Assembly (NCBI GenBank): GCA_002418055.1 | Contig: DIDI01000037.1 | Span: forward strand, 1 to 64,000 | Direction of reading: 5' to 3' | Source of the DNA: Lactobacillus sp. UBA5804 | GTDB lineage: Bacteria > Bacillota > Bacilli > Lactobacillales > Lactobacillaceae | DNA: 64,000 nt | Part shown: positions 44,244 through 55,500 of the stretch, in pieces | Position numbering within the stretch: position 1 is the stretch's first letter | Layout: each line of letters starts with the position of its first letter | Made by a program: the position numbers and the translations under genes | The notes under the pieces: model-generated | Database searches by the model: none | Seen by the model: only the letters and a program-made list of their open reading frames with translations | Told to the model about the DNA's origin: nothing

Positions 44244-46519
44244 TGGCAAACCAAAATCAAAATTTGCGTAGTGCCAGGCGGCATTCACAACGACAAGATC
44301 AAGAGCCAGCAGAAACACGTCGCATTAAACGAATCGTTTTGCGTGTTTTAAAATGGTGTTTGATGCTCGTTATTGTAGCTGTTGTAGGTGCTATTGGACT
44401 ATTCGCCTACTATGCAAAAGATGCACCCGAGATTAGTCAAACACAATTAAAGAGTGGTGGGACGTCAAGTCTATACACTTCTGATGGTAAATTTTTACTA
44501 TCTTTGGGATCAGAGAAGCGAATTTATACACCTGAAAAAGAAATCCCCCAAAGACTGAAAGATGCCGTGGTTTCAGTTGAAGATAAGCGGTTTTATTCAG
44601 ATAATATGGGAGTTGATCCCCTTAGAATTGTTGCATCACTGCTCAGTAATGCCAAAAGTAATTCAATTTCAGCTGGTGGGTCAACGATTACACAACAGTT
44701 AGTCAAGTTGACCGTGTTCTCAACGGCGACCTCCTATCGAACGCTGCGGCGCAAAGCTCAGGAAGCTTGGCTCGCTATGAAAGTTGAGCGTGACTATAGT
44801 AAGCAACAGATTCTTGAATACTATATTAATAAGGTTTATATGAATTATGGCAATTACGGTATGGGCACAGCCGCAGATTATTACTATCGTAAGCCGCTCA
44901 AGTCACTTGATTTAGCGCAAACTGCCCTACTTGCTGGGATGCCTAATGCGCCTGTTTCTTACGATCCTTACCTTTACCCTGCTAAAGCGCGTTATCGGCG
45001 TAATATTGTGCTCAGCGCGATGCTCAATAACCATAAAATCACTAAACGGCAATATCAGCAAGCCAGCAATGAAAGTATCAAAAAAGGGCTAACGGCTAAG
45101 CATACAAATAGTGAATCACGCTTAAGACGAATTGATGATCCGTATATCAAGGAAGTTATTAATGAAGTTCGTAGTAAAGGCTTTGATCCTTACAACGACA
45201 ATCTTAAGATTACCGTTAATATTGATCAGGCTGCTCAAAATCGCCTTTATCGCCTTGCTAATTCGGGTGAAATTCCTTTTACCAATAATAAAATGCAGAT
45301 TGGGGCCACAGTTGTTGATCCAACCAATGGTCATGTGGTCGCTATCTTAGGCGGCCGGCATCTGCCTGCTGTTCAACTTGGCTTAAATCGGGCAGTCCAA
45401 ACTGGTCGATCAACGGGTTCTTCAATTAAGCCTGTCTTAGATTATGCACCAGCAATTGAATACTTTAACTGGTCGACTGCGCATATGCTCAACGATGCGA
45501 AGTATTATTACCCTGGCACGAATATCCAATTACATGATTGGGATAATACTTATGGTGGTTGGATGACAATGCGCTATGCACTGGAACAGTCGCGTAATGT
45601 GCCAGCAGTTAAAACGCTGGCTAAAGTTGGTTTACGCCGTGCCAGTCAATTTGCGAAGCAAGTTGATATTAATGTGCCAACTAGCCAAGGCTTATCTGCT
45701 GCGATTGGTGCTTATGCCTCCAGCCTGCAAATGGCTGGTGCTTATTCAGCTTTTGCAACTTTAGGTGTGTATCATAAGCCGAGCTTTGTTTCTAAGATTG
45801 AAACAACTGATGGCTTGGTCAGAAACTATGATTCAGCTGGCATTCGTGTCATGAAGAAGTCAACGTCATATATGATCACTGATATGCTTAAGGGTGTTAT
45901 CAAACAAGGATCTGGTACCGCTGCTAGAATTTCCAATCTGTTTCAAGCTGGAAAAACTGGTACTGTTAAGTATTCTGACGCTGAGTTAAGTAAATATCCG
46001 CTATATGCTTCGACACCGAAAGATTCTTGGTTTGTTGGTTATACTAAGAGTTATGTAATGGGTGTTTGGACCGGTTATGATAACTTAAAGGACGGCACGA
46101 TTAGCGGTCAAGGTCAACAGTCTGCTCAATTGATTTATAAGGCGATGATGTCCTATCTGATGCAATCCGCTCCCAATATTGATTGGGCGCAACCTGCTTC
46201 TGTAGTTCGTTTACGCGTCGTTAAAAAGTCAAATCCTGTTACCTTAACCAATTCTGGGAACAATTGGGAATTATTCGTGAATGGTCATACCCCGACTGGT
46301 CAAGCGATTAATTCAACTTATGACGATGAAAATCAAGCAGATGACTCTAGCTCGGAGTCGTCCAAGAGTTCGCAATCCTCTTCCTCAGCTAAGTCCAGTA
46401 GCAGTTCAAGTTCTAGCTCAAGTTCGCGCTCAAGTAGCCAATCTAGTTCTGCTAAATCTAGTAGTTCTAGCAGCAGTTCGAGCTCAAGCTCAAGTAGTAG
46501 CAAAGCAAACAATCGTTAA
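44243..46519 (+). CDS. Class A penicillin-binding protein (PBP1A type)
   Basis: 758 residues: cytoplasmic basic N-terminus, one membrane segment (about 37-57), a glycosyltransferase domain (catalytic E113 in VEDKRFYSDN) and a transpeptidase domain with SSIK (Ser393, Lys396), SRN and KTGT. It synthesises and cross-links peptidoglycan. The last ~60 residues are an almost pure Ser tail with some Lys, encoded by mixed AGT/TCT/AGC codons, unusual in length for the family. Follows recU with a one-base overlap. Confidence 0.93.
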   Translation: MANQNQNLRSARRHSQRQDQEPAETRRIKRIVLRVLKWCLMLVIVAVVGAIGLFAYYAKDAPEISQTQLKSGGTSSLYTSDGKFLLSLGSEKRIYTPEKEIPQRLKDAVVSVEDKRFYSDNMGVDPLRIVASLLSNAKSNSISAGGSTITQQLVKLTVFSTATSYRTLRRKAQEAWLAMKVERDYSKQQILEYYINKVYMNYGNYGMGTAADYYYRKPLKSLDLAQTALLAGMPNAPVSYDPYLYPAKARYRRNIVLSAMLNNHKITKRQYQQASNESIKKGLTAKHTNSESRLRRIDDPYIKEVINEVRSKGFDPYNDNLKITVNIDQAAQNRLYRLANSGEIPFTNNKMQIGATVVDPTNGHVVAILGGRHLPAVQLGLNRAVQTGRSTGSSIKPVLDYAPAIEYFNWSTAHMLNDAKYYYPGTNIQLHDWDNTYGGWMTMRYALEQSRNVPAVKTLAKVGLRRASQFAKQVDINVPTSQGLSAAIGAYASSLQMAGAYSAFATLGVYHKPSFVSKIETTDGLVRNYDSAGIRVMKKSTSYMITDMLKGVIKQGSGTAARISNLFQAGKTGTVKYSDAELSKYPLYASTPKDSWFVGYTKSYVMGVWTGYDNLKDGTISGQGQQSAQLIYKAMMSYLMQSAPNIDWAQPASVVRLRVVKKSNPVTLTNSGNNWELFVNGHTPTGQAINSTYDDENQADDSSSESSKSSQSSSSAKSSSSSSSSSSSRSSSQSSSAKSSSSSSSSSSSSSSSKANNR

Positions 46520-46548
46520 CTAGTATTGATCGTTATCATGCTAGTATT

Positions 46549-46586
46549 CAAAAAGCAGTCTCACTTTTATATGAGGCTGCTTTTTT
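46549..46586. terminator. Bidirectional terminator between pbp1A and nth
   Basis: AAAAAGCAG pairs with CTGCTTTTT, and CTCA with TGAG inside, around a short loop. Confidence 0.85.
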
Positions 46587-46610
46587 GATGGTTTTGATGC
46601 GTGATCAGTA

Positions 46611-47249
46611 TCAGGATTTCTTGGTTGGTAATAATGTGTACGGATCGACGTTTTTTAACCTGGCCGGCATGGTATAGCGTCCAAAATAAATTAAGGCATG
46701 ATGTGTGGCAATCCATTCTTCTTTTGGCAATACAGCTTCTAAGCGCAGTTTTATCTCATGCGGCTTGGCGTTTGCCGGTACAATATGAAACCGCTTGGCA
46801 ATGCGAGTCACATGGGTGTCGACCGCAATTGCTGGGATTCCAAACCCATCTGCTAAAACGACACTGGCAGTTTTTTCGCCGACACCTGGTAACTTGACAA
46901 GTTCTGCCAGAGTGTTTGGCACTACGCCCTGATACTTCTCAACTAGCATCTGGGCAGCTGCTTTAAGGTGGGCGGCTTTTGAATGGTACAGATTCAAATG
47001 GTTAATATCTGCTTCAATTGCGCTAATCGGCGCATTGGCTAACGTTTCTGGCAAAGGAAAGTCTTCTGTAAATTTAGGCATAATCCGATTAACCATTAAA
47101 TCTGTCGTTTGAGCACTCATCATGACCGCACAAACTAGATGAAACCGATTATCCCATAGTAGCGATCCTTCTGACTTGGGATATAGTTGCACGATTCGGC
47201 GCAGAACATCACGTGCTGCTGCATCGCTTAATAGCTTTTCAGCTGCCAT
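46611..47249 (-). CDS. nth: Endonuclease III-like DNA glycosylase lacking the iron-sulphur cluster
   Basis: 212 residues of HhH-GPD fold. Helix-hairpin-helix LVKLPGVGEKTASVVL holds the catalytic K126, and D144 is in AVDTHVTRI. It removes oxidised pyrimidines. The C-terminus (FGRYTMPARLKNVDPYTLLP) has none of the four Cys that bind [4Fe-4S] in E. coli Nth, and only one Cys (C40) occurs in the whole protein. The start overlaps the dnaD stop by one base. Confidence 0.9.
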   Translation of the reverse strand: MAAEKLLSDAAARDVLRRIVQLYPKSEGSLLWDNRFHLVCAVMMSAQTTDLMVNRIMPKFTEDFPLPETLANAPISAIEADINHLNLYHSKAAHLKAAAQMLVEKYQGVVPNTLAELVKLPGVGEKTASVVLADGFGIPAIAVDTHVTRIAKRFHIVPANAKPHEIKLRLEAVLPKEEWIATHHALIYFGRYTMPARLKNVDPYTLLPTKKS

Positions 47250-47893
47250 TATTGATTCCTCCTTAAGAAACGTTCAACTTCAGCTACAGTTTTTAAATTG
47301 TGCCGTTGCCAATTGAGTAAGACGCGGTCCACATATTTAAGGCTGTAAGCTTGTGATAAAACTGCCTCACGAAGCGCCAATACAATGATATCAGCTTGAT
47401 ATCGGTCTACGACTAACCATGATTGGATTTCTTCGCGTTCAATCGGACTCATGAAGCGTCCAAATTCCATTTCGAATTGGCGCAATAATTTGTTTAAAGG
47501 GTCATTATCTAAACTCGTCGACTTACTTGTGGTGCCGTCAGACAACTCTGGTTGTGAGCGTAAATGTTCTGATAGATAATGATCAAGTTGCTCATAAAGT
47601 GGCGACAAATCGTAACGGTCAGAAATACGTCCAGATTGATCGGTTACCTGCTTAATCACCAATTGTTGGCGATCGATTAAGCGTTGGATCAGTTCCGCAA
47701 TTTCATTACTCGTAAAATTAGTATTCGCGGCGAGCTGATCATTCGCTGGAAAATGTTCACCCCGCTGAGCAAAAGCCTCCAGTTGAATGAGTAGTACAAA
47801 TTCCGCGTCACTCACTTTTAAGTCATGATAATATGCAATTAGGCCATTTTGTAAGGTCGTAAAACCGAGTGTGCGATAATCCTGATATTTCAT
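47249..47893 (-). CDS. dnaD: DnaD-family primosomal protein
   Basis: 214 residues: an N-terminal winged-helix part (about 1-120) and a C-terminal DnaB_2 domain with LRQFEMEFGRFMSPIEREEIQSW. DnaD helps load the replicative helicase at origins and restarted forks. AAAGGG ribosome site. The asnS-dnaD-nth order is conserved in Firmicutes. The terminator-like hairpin of asnS lies just before it. Confidence 0.9.
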   Translation of the reverse strand: MKYQDYRTLGFTTLQNGLIAYYHDLKVSDAEFVLLIQLEAFAQRGEHFPANDQLAANTNFTSNEIAELIQRLIDRQQLVIKQVTDQSGRISDRYDLSPLYEQLDHYLSEHLRSQPELSDGTTSKSTSLDNDPLNKLLRQFEMEFGRFMSPIEREEIQSWLVVDRYQADIIVLALREAVLSQAYSLKYVDRVLLNWQRHNLKTVAEVERFLRRNQ

Positions 47894-47909
47894 GACCCTT
47901 TCCCTTCTA

Positions 47910-47944
47910 AATAAAGAAGCTGAACTAACTTGCAGTTCAACTTC
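47910..47944 (-). terminator. Terminator of asnS
   Basis: On the minus strand GAAGTTGAACT pairs with AGTTCAGCTTC (one wobble), followed by TTTATTT. It ends just before the dnaD ribosome site. Confidence 0.75.
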
Positions 47945-47960
47945 ACATTAATCCAATTTA

Positions 47961-49259
47961 TTAAGGCTGTACACGGTTAATCATTCGTGGGAATGGAATA
48001 GCTTCGCGAACATGATCAAGCTTACAAATCCAGGCAATTACACGTTCAAATCCCATACCGAATCCTGAATGAGGAACTGAACCATACCGACGTAAATCAA
48101 GATACCAGTCATAATCTTTCAGATTAAGACCTGCGTCTAACAACTGGGCCTTTAGGGTATCGTAGTCACTTTCTCGCTCAGATCCGCCCATGATTTCACC
48201 ATACCCTTCTGGTGCTTCGACATCAGCACAGAGATAAGTCAACGGGTTAGCTGGATTTTTCTTCATGTAGAATGGCTTGATGGCTACTGGGTAATTCACG
48301 ATAAAGAATGGTCGATCGAATTGCTCGGATAGGAACGCCTCATCTGGCGCACCAAAGTCATCGCCCCACTTAAAGTCACGCCCGCCTTCACAAAGGCGTT
48401 TAACTGCATCGTCATAACTTAAACGAACATAGTGACCTTCGGTAGCTGGACGTAACTTTTCTGGGTCACGTCCTAAAATTTCGAGTTCATATTGGTTCTT
48501 AGCTAGCACCTGACTCGTCACATAGGCTAAGAAACGCTCTTGCAAGGCCAGCGATTCATCCTGATGCATCCAAGCCATCTCCGGTTCCATCATCCAGAAT
48601 TCCGTTAAATGCCGTCGCGTCTTAGATGCCTCAGCTCTAAAGGTTGGCCCAAAAGTAAAGACTTTCCCAAAGGCTTCCGCCCCGACTTCGCCATAAAGTT
48701 GACCTGATTGTGAAAGATAAGCATCATGGTCAAAATACTCAGTATGGAATAACTCAGTGGTCCCTTCTGGTGCAGAATGCATAAAAATTGGCGCATCAAA
48801 TTTGATAAAGCCTTCACGTTCGAAAAAGTCAACGACTGCTTTAAAAATCGTATTGCGAATCTGCATTACAGCAAAAGGACGTTTGCTTCTTAACCATAAA
48901 TGACGATGGTCAAGTAAGAAGTCAATACCATGTTCCTTATTACCAATTGGGTAACCCTCACGATTGGTTTCAATGGTGAGATTACTAATCTGTAATTCAA
49001 ACCCAAACTTTGAGCGTTCGTCTTTAGTCACCTTACCAGTTACATAAAAACTGGCTTCTTGCCGCAGAGACTTGGCGGCTTCAAAGATATCTTCGCTGAC
49101 TGCATTTTTACGTAACACGCCTTGGAAGAAGGCAGTGCCGTCACGTAATTGTAGAAAAATAATTTTGCCGCTGGAACGTTTGTCAGTTAGCCAAACGTGC
49201 ATGTTGACTTCCTCATCAACGTGCGCAGCGCAATCTTTAATTGAAACAAAATCTGTCAT
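47961..49259 (-). CDS. asnS: Asparaginyl-tRNA synthetase
   Basis: 432 residues, the normal length. OB-fold anticodon-binding domain at the N-terminus, then class II catalytic core: motif 2 ([19 protein letters not shown]) and motif 3 ([16 protein letters not shown]). Charges tRNA-Asn. The ATG at 49259 follows GGAGA; an ATG four codons earlier overlaps that site. No T-box-like leader is evident in the 50 bases before it. Confidence 0.96.
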   Translation of the reverse strand: MTDFVSIKDCAAHVDEEVNMHVWLTDKRSSGKIIFLQLRDGTAFFQGVLRKNAVSEDIFEAAKSLRQEASFYVTGKVTKDERSKFGFELQISNLTIETNREGYPIGNKEHGIDFLLDHRHLWLRSKRPFAVMQIRNTIFKAVVDFFEREGFIKFDAPIFMHSAPEGTTELFHTEYFDHDAYLSQSGQLYGEVGAEAFGKVFTFGPTFRAEASKTRRHLTEFWMMEPEMAWMHQDESLALQERFLAYVTSQVLAKNQYELEILGRDPEKLRPATEGHYVRLSYDDAVKRLCEGGRDFKWGDDFGAPDEAFLSEQFDRPFFIVNYPVAIKPFYMKKNPANPLTYLCADVEAPEGYGEIMGGSERESDYDTLKAQLLDAGLNLKDYDWYLDLRRYGSVPHSGFGMGFERVIAWICKLDHVREAIPFPRMINRVQP

Positions 49260-49309
49260 TGATTTCTCCATCCACTTTTATCTGTACACTAGCTCTTATA
49301 ATACCAAAA

Positions 49310-49810
49310 TTATGATAAATTTGCGATGTCTGAAAGTCGGTTTCCACCCTTGAAAGTATATAATGTATACCCCAGTCGACCCTGCAGTGTTTGATAAGCG
49401 ACTTCCCAAACAGCTTGATCTTTGTACCAGCCTAAGTTGACTTGACTAATCGTGGCTGCGGTATGTGTGCGGTTAAAATGACGTCGAATAGTAGTTTCAC
49501 TGGTTCCCTGACTTTGAGGGTACACATACGCTCGCTGACTAGCTGGTAGATAAATAAAATAGTAGCGTTGTCGTTTGGCCGTCAATCCTTTAACGCTATA
49601 AGCATTGACGCCGCGATCTAACTGATAATAGTCAGTTACTTTGGTAATAGCCGTACGGTTAATTGCTAGTCGAGCTACTTCGGCTTGGTGGTTCCGCCGC
49701 TCTCCACCAGCCGCATAAAATAGCAAAATTGCTAGCAAGTAGATACCAATTAAGATACCTAACAACCAAGCCAGTAAGTAGCCGACTTGTCTATTTTCGT
49801 AGTGATTCAT
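49310..49810 (-). CDS. YpmB-like (DUF5590) membrane-anchored protein
   Basis: 166 residues with one N-terminal membrane segment (about 10-33) and an extracellular domain with two copies of the small alpha-beta fold (YYFIYLPASQRAYVYP and LYTFKGGN-type strands). No catalytic motif is known. It sits between dinG and asnS as ypmB does in B. subtilis and overlaps the end of dinG by 20 bases. aspB, which usually lies between ypmB and asnS, is absent. Confidence 0.82.
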   Translation of the reverse strand: MNHYENRQVGYLLAWLLGILIGIYLLAILLFYAAGGERRNHQAEVARLAINRTAITKVTDYYQLDRGVNAYSVKGLTAKRQRYYFIYLPASQRAYVYPQSQGTSETTIRRHFNRTHTAATISQVNLGWYKDQAVWEVAYQTLQGRLGYTLYTFKGGNRLSDIANLS

Positions 49811-52565
49811 AATTATCCAGCTTATTCTTTAATTCTTGTTGCTTAATCTTTTGAACGCGAACGGGAATGGCTTGTAAGAAGGCTTTACCATAAGCTTTAT
49901 CCCAAATCCTAGGATCCAGAATAACAAATTGCCCATAGTCCGCTTCGCCTCGAATGAGACGCCCAATGCCCTGACGAAACTTAATGACAGCACGTGGTAA
50001 TGCATCGTTTTCAAAAACGTCTAGGCCACGCTCAATTAGTTTTTGTTGTCGCAATTGTACTTCAGGCTGCTGTGGTGATTGGAATGGTAATTTGCTAGCA
50101 ATGACAACATCAATGCCACAATCATGGAAATCGATTCCCTCCCAAAAACTATCAGCCCCTAAGATAATGGCCTTTTTCGCAATCGCAAACCGCTTAGCAA
50201 TCTTTTGATTGGAACCAGATAGGCCTTGGGCTAAAATTTCAAAGTCGGCCAGCAGCGGTTCATTGAGAATGGCGCCGAAGACTTCTTTAATCTGAGCTAA
50301 GTTCGTCATTAAGACGAGGACATGTTTTTTGGTTTGGAGATCATTAATGAGCAACTGTTCCAGTGCTGGCAAATAATTGGCACTATCAGGTTGTGGCAAG
50401 TCGTTCACCGCTAACCCTTGTAAATGCAAAGTATAATTAAAGGTACTTTTTCCAATATAAGTTATTGGCGCTAAATGTGCCACACTTAATTGATTAATCG
50501 CAAAGTTAAAGCTTTGATGATGCGTTAAAGTCGCACTACTAAACGCAATGTGATCGAAACGGTCATAGATTTGATGTAGTAATTCAGAAACATCAAGCAT
50601 GAGCCAATGAATATTGGTACTTAAAGGATCTGCTGGATTAGTGATTTGTAAGACAAAACCAGTTTTAGCGAGTTTAGCAGGATTGCCGACAACGTCAGCA
50701 AGCTGGTACCCCTTTTCAGTATAAAAATCCAACTCATCGATAGTTGCTAGCAAATCATCAGTCAGGTTATTATCAGGCTCTTGATATAAATAGAACAGTA
50801 ATTCATTCGTTGTTTGTCTAATTTGTTCGAGTTGCTCACCAATTGCCGCTAAAGCACCGGCGAATTTGGCTTCAGCAGGAAATAGCATGGTTCCCTCAAA
50901 AATCAGTTCAATGCCTTGGCGTAAGTCCTGCCTAGCCAAAGCCAAGTCTGCTCGGTCGTACAGCGCAGTTTGCAAACGATTGATGCGTTGAATAAATTTA
51001 TTGGTAGCATCATCAAGCTGAGTCAGCAGTGGCTTTAACTGTGGTGAGGTACCGAACGCGCTTTGCACACTATCATTGGCGTAAAACAAGGTATTACGTA
51101 AGTGACTAATAACCCCCCATAAGGCTTCCACTTGCAAGGCATCGTGGCGTGAAGCCATGACGTTATCGGTAAAGCGGTGCGCCTCATCCACGACTAGGTA
51201 GGGGTTTGGTCCCCAGATACTGTCCACGTAATGATTGGCCAAATAGGCATGGTTCGTGACTAAAATATCTGCTTGTTCTTGGCGCATTCGCGCTAAATTC
51301 CAAAAGTCAACCTTGGCAAAGGTGCTACTAACTCGCGCATCCCCAGGATGCGCAATCTTAGTAAACAAAGGTGCCGCATAGTTGGTTAATTCAAGTTCAT
51401 CTAGATCGCCGGTTTTAGTCATCGTTAACCAGACTAAAATTTGCATTTGCAGGACGATATTTGGAATATTCGTCGATCCCTGGTAAACCGTCTGCATGAA
51501 ACCGTCAAGATCAATATAGTGATTGCTTGATTTAACCACTTCCGCCGTTAAATCGAGCCCGGTTACTTTGAGTAGTTGTGGAATCTCGTGCTGCAAAATT
51601 TGATCTTGCAAGACCTTGGTCGGGGTTGCAATGACTAACTTACGACCAGAGTCGAGCTGATAAGCGTAACTAAATAGATAAGAGAAGGTCTTCCCTGTCC
51701 CATTAGGGGCTTCGAACAGCAAAGCCCGCTGCGTCGGGTTTCTGATAAAGGCATGGAGCTGATTAATCAAATTCACTTGTTCTCGGCGATAATTCAGTGG
51801 TGGCTTGAAAAGTCGCCGCTTTTCCTGATCTTGTTCAGGAAAGGACTGACGTTTACCATGTCTTGTCAGAGTGTGTTGCTGACGCTGCAAGATTAAACTA
51901 CGCACCTGCATACAATCTGATTGTAAGGGCCGCCGCGTTTGCCGCGAAGCTGTTGCAATGACAGTGAAAATCCACGAGGTATCGCGAACTAGCCCATGTG
52001 CTAACGAACTCAGCGTATTTAAGGTTGCTTGCGGTAACTGGGCCAAACGGTGAATGATTTTGATCAGTAAGATAGCCGTGCCGTAAGCATCAGAATCAGC
52101 CTGATGGGGTGCTAAATGTTTAATTTGTAATTGCTGCGTTAAATCACTTAACCGGTAAGACGGTAGCGTTGGAAACGCGACTTTGGCGAGTTCTACAGTA
52201 TCAATGGCCCGGCCAGTAAAGGGGTCAAAGCCGTGCTCAACTAGTTCCTCATTTAAAAAGGGTAAATCAAAGTTAACGTTATGGGCCACAAAAGTCGTCC
52301 CAGCTAGAATATCCAGAATTTGCGCGCCATAATGTGAAAAATCTGGCGCAGTTGCCACATCAGCATCATGAATCCCAGTTAAGTTCTGAACGTTAATTGG
52401 GATTGACTGATGAGGATTAATCATGAGTGAGTATGTTTTAACGACCTTTAAGTTTTTGATAATGGCACAACCAAACTGAATAATATGGTTGTTACGTTGC
52501 TTTTGAGTACCTGTCGTCTCAAGGTCAACCACTGCAAAAGTTTCATCTTGCAATTGTTTGATCAT
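49791..52565 (-). CDS. dinG: DnaQ-DinG fusion, exonuclease/helicase
   Basis: 924 residues: an N-terminal DEDD exonuclease domain (AVVDLETTGTQ with the paired acidic residues, AHNVNFDLPFL), then an XPD-like helicase with EAPNGTGKTF (Walker A), VVDEAHRF (Walker B) and GADSFWEGID and GIGRLIRG motifs. The Gram-positive form differs from E. coli DinG by its exonuclease part. No Cys cluster for iron-sulphur is seen near Walker A. Start at 52565: GGAGG lies directly next to an ATG two codons earlier, too close. Confidence 0.93.
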   Translation of the reverse strand: MIKQLQDETFAVVDLETTGTQKQRNNHIIQFGCAIIKNLKVVKTYSLMINPHQSIPINVQNLTGIHDADVATAPDFSHYGAQILDILAGTTFVAHNVNFDLPFLNEELVEHGFDPFTGRAIDTVELAKVAFPTLPSYRLSDLTQQLQIKHLAPHQADSDAYGTAILLIKIIHRLAQLPQATLNTLSSLAHGLVRDTSWIFTVIATASRQTRRPLQSDCMQVRSLILQRQQHTLTRHGKRQSFPEQDQEKRRLFKPPLNYRREQVNLINQLHAFIRNPTQRALLFEAPNGTGKTFSYLFSYAYQLDSGRKLVIATPTKVLQDQILQHEIPQLLKVTGLDLTAEVVKSSNHYIDLDGFMQTVYQGSTNIPNIVLQMQILVWLTMTKTGDLDELELTNYAAPLFTKIAHPGDARVSSTFAKVDFWNLARMRQEQADILVTNHAYLANHYVDSIWGPNPYLVVDEAHRFTDNVMASRHDALQVEALWGVISHLRNTLFYANDSVQSAFGTSPQLKPLLTQLDDATNKFIQRINRLQTALYDRADLALARQDLRQGIELIFEGTMLFPAEAKFAGALAAIGEQLEQIRQTTNELLFYLYQEPDNNLTDDLLATIDELDFYTEKGYQLADVVGNPAKLAKTGFVLQITNPADPLSTNIHWLMLDVSELLHQIYDRFDHIAFSSATLTHHQSFNFAINQLSVAHLAPITYIGKSTFNYTLHLQGLAVNDLPQPDSANYLPALEQLLINDLQTKKHVLVLMTNLAQIKEVFGAILNEPLLADFEILAQGLSGSNQKIAKRFAIAKKAIILGADSFWEGIDFHDCGIDVVIASKLPFQSPQQPEVQLRQQKLIERGLDVFENDALPRAVIKFRQGIGRLIRGEADYGQFVILDPRIWDKAYGKAFLQAIPVRVQKIKQQELKNKLDNYESLRK

Positions 52566-52585
52566 GAACATCCTCCTCCCTTTCC

Positions 52586-55500
52586 TTAGTCAAGCTTAAT
52601 GATTTGCTGACAATCTAACAAGATTAGGTATTTAGCGATAACTGGGTTGTCAGAAAAAGCATTTAAAGCTTGTTCATATAAGCGCAATTGTCCTTGATAC
52701 TTTTGTTTAATGGCACTAATGGCAAGTTCTAAATGAGACTGATCAATATGGTCAGTCTTATAGTCAAACAAAATGATACCATTTTTTCCTAGATAATAAC
52801 CATCAATTGTGCCGTGAACGAGGATTTTTGCCAGCGGATCACTAAACTTGCCAAAAAGCTGCTTAGCTGGCACTAGGCTCGAAAAATCGACCTCTCGCTT
52901 TAACCGATCGGAATGCGTCCAAAATGGTTTAGCGAAATCACTATGAACAAACCACTCAATGTCAGCTAGTTTTAGTTCTGAAGCCAGATCAGGATCTAAG
53001 GCCCCGTTAGCAATCAAAGTTTTTATTTCCGCAGCCAACTGTGCCGGACTGCCATCGCCATGATAATCATAATATTGCAGTAACAAGTGACTGGCGGTGC
53101 CAAGTTCGGCCCCAGTAAAGTGCGTTTGAAATAGAAAATTAGGTTTCGTGTCAATTGGCTGCAAGTAGCGGTTGGTTGAAGCAATAGTGTGAGCATTGGC
53201 AAGTTCCACCTCTAATGGATCGTTGAAAGCCTTCTTAATTTCTGAAACAGATTGATAAGCAGTCGTTCGACTGGCATCGGCAAAGGGATAGGTAAAGTCA
53301 AAGAGTCGCTTGGCTGTCTTAGTCAATAATTGATAATCCTGTCCCGCTACTGGCGGCTTGGGGGGTGATACAGGCGTCTTAGCTGCTTCACCAGCACTTT
53401 CGACATAAATAAACGATTGGCTTGCCTCTAAGGCTGGTGTTAACGCACTCATGGGCTGCGGCAATTGACTATCAAAGTGTAGGGCCGGCCCTACAAATCC
53501 CAGCGGGCTACTCATGTGTAATTTGGCAAATTCTGACAGGCCCGTTTCGGCTTGTTGTTGCCACTGGGCCACCTTTTTATCAAAGCTCGTAATATTGGCA
53601 ACCATGATTAACTTTTGTTGGGCCCGCGTTAATGCGACATACAAAATGCGGACTTCTTCTTCTAATAGTTGCCGGCGTTTCATCACATTGCCCATGGCTT
53701 TTACGAGGGAGTCAACTCGGTAATGTGGCTGTAGCACGGTAATTCCCAAGCTAGTAGGCGTGATAACGTAATTAGCAGTTAAATCACGAATTTGATAACG
53801 GTGGTCTAACCCGACATAAAAGACAATCGGAAATTCGAGTCCTTTTGAGCCATGGATGGTCATGAGTTTAACCGCATCCCCTACATCTTGGGTTAAGAGT
53901 GGCTGTGCTAAATCCTTTTTGCTGGCCCGAATGCGATTAATGAATTCAATAAATTGATATAAGCCCTTAAAACCAGCACTTTCATAGGAAGCTGCTCGTT
54001 CGTAGAGTGATTCTAGGTTAACCCGGCGCTGCTTGCCATTAGGCAAAATCGTCATCATTTCCAATAAGTGTGTGCGAGTATAGATACTCCAGATTAGTTC
54101 TGAGAGCCGATGCTGACTTGCATATTGTCGAAAGTCGCCAAGTTGATTTAAAAAGTGCTTTAGCTTTTGACTAAGTGCGTCATGCATCACTCCATAGGCA
54201 GCGACTGCATTATAAAAACTTATTTTCCGGTGTTTGATGCGAATAGTCGCAAGTTCTGGTTCCGTGAAGTTGAAGATTGGTGAACGCATGACACTCACTA
54301 ACGGGATATCTTGATCAGGATTATCAATCAGCTTGAGGTAGTTCATGATAATTGTGAGTTCAAAGGTTTGAAAGTAAGTTTCGGCATCAGTAATCAGTAG
54401 CGGAATATGTTTTTGGGCAAAGGCTTGCATAATTGCTAGATTATCGGTCCGGCTGCGGGTCAAAATAGCAATGTCCTGATAAGCCAAAGCTCTTAATTGA
54501 TGGGTTTCGGGATCAAGTACTTGAAAGTGTTCGCGCTGCATTTGCTGAATCCGGGCAAGCACCATCTCAATCTCGTGTTGGTCGATGTCATCCGTTTGGG
54601 TTAAATCTGTAGCTGAATTGGCTTCAATGGGGTGATACAGCAGTTCACTAGCAGTTGGCAGCTTGGCTGGGTAATAACTGGCCCCGAATTTTAATTGCGC
54701 TTCGTGTTGGTAATCAATGCCACCAAAATTCGGTGTCAAAATCTGGTTGAATAACCGATTAACCATTTGTGTTACTGGTCGACTTGACCGGAAATTATCA
54801 GACAGCAAAATGCGCCGCTTATTGGCATCAGTTTTAGCATAATCATGATATTTCTGTAAAAACAGGCTCGGTTCGGCTTGCCGAAAGCCATAAATGGATT
54901 GCTTAACATCCCCTACCATGAATAAATGGTTGTGGTTGGGCTTTTTGAGTAACTGGATGAGTTCTTCTTGTAACGGATTTATATCTTGGTATTCATCTAC
55001 CAGGATTTCTTTAAACTTTTCTTGGTAAAATTGGCGCGCTAGTTGAGCATTCGAGGTGTCCTGACTCAAAATAGTATAGGCGAGCTGTTCCATATCACTA
55101 TAATCAATTAAATTTTCAGCTCGTTTGAGCTGATTAAACGTGTTAATTAAACGCAATTCAGCTGCACTAATCGTCTGTACCAGTTTTTCACCCTGCCGCA
55201 TCACCTCGGTTTGTTCAGTACTGGTCGCAGCATAAAAGGCACTGTAATTTTCAAATACCAAGTCTTTGATTGTCTTTTTAACAGCTTGACATTGCTCATA
55301 AAAAGCTAGTGAAGTTGTGGTCCACTTGCTTGACTTACGAAAACTGCCCAGCTGACAAGCTTGCAATAAGGCGCGTTGCTCATCATAGCTCGCATTATCC
55401 TTTAGAGCTTGCAGATAGCTTCCTAGTACTTGGTTAAACTGTTCAAAGACAAGCTTAACTTTAGCAAGTTCAGATGACACAAAAGCGTCATCAGCTAATA

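Noticed and set aside
46345..46512. Tandem repeat array or CRISPR-like repeat
   Set aside because: Repeated look comes from Ser codons of the pbp1A tail; no regular repeat-spacer structure.
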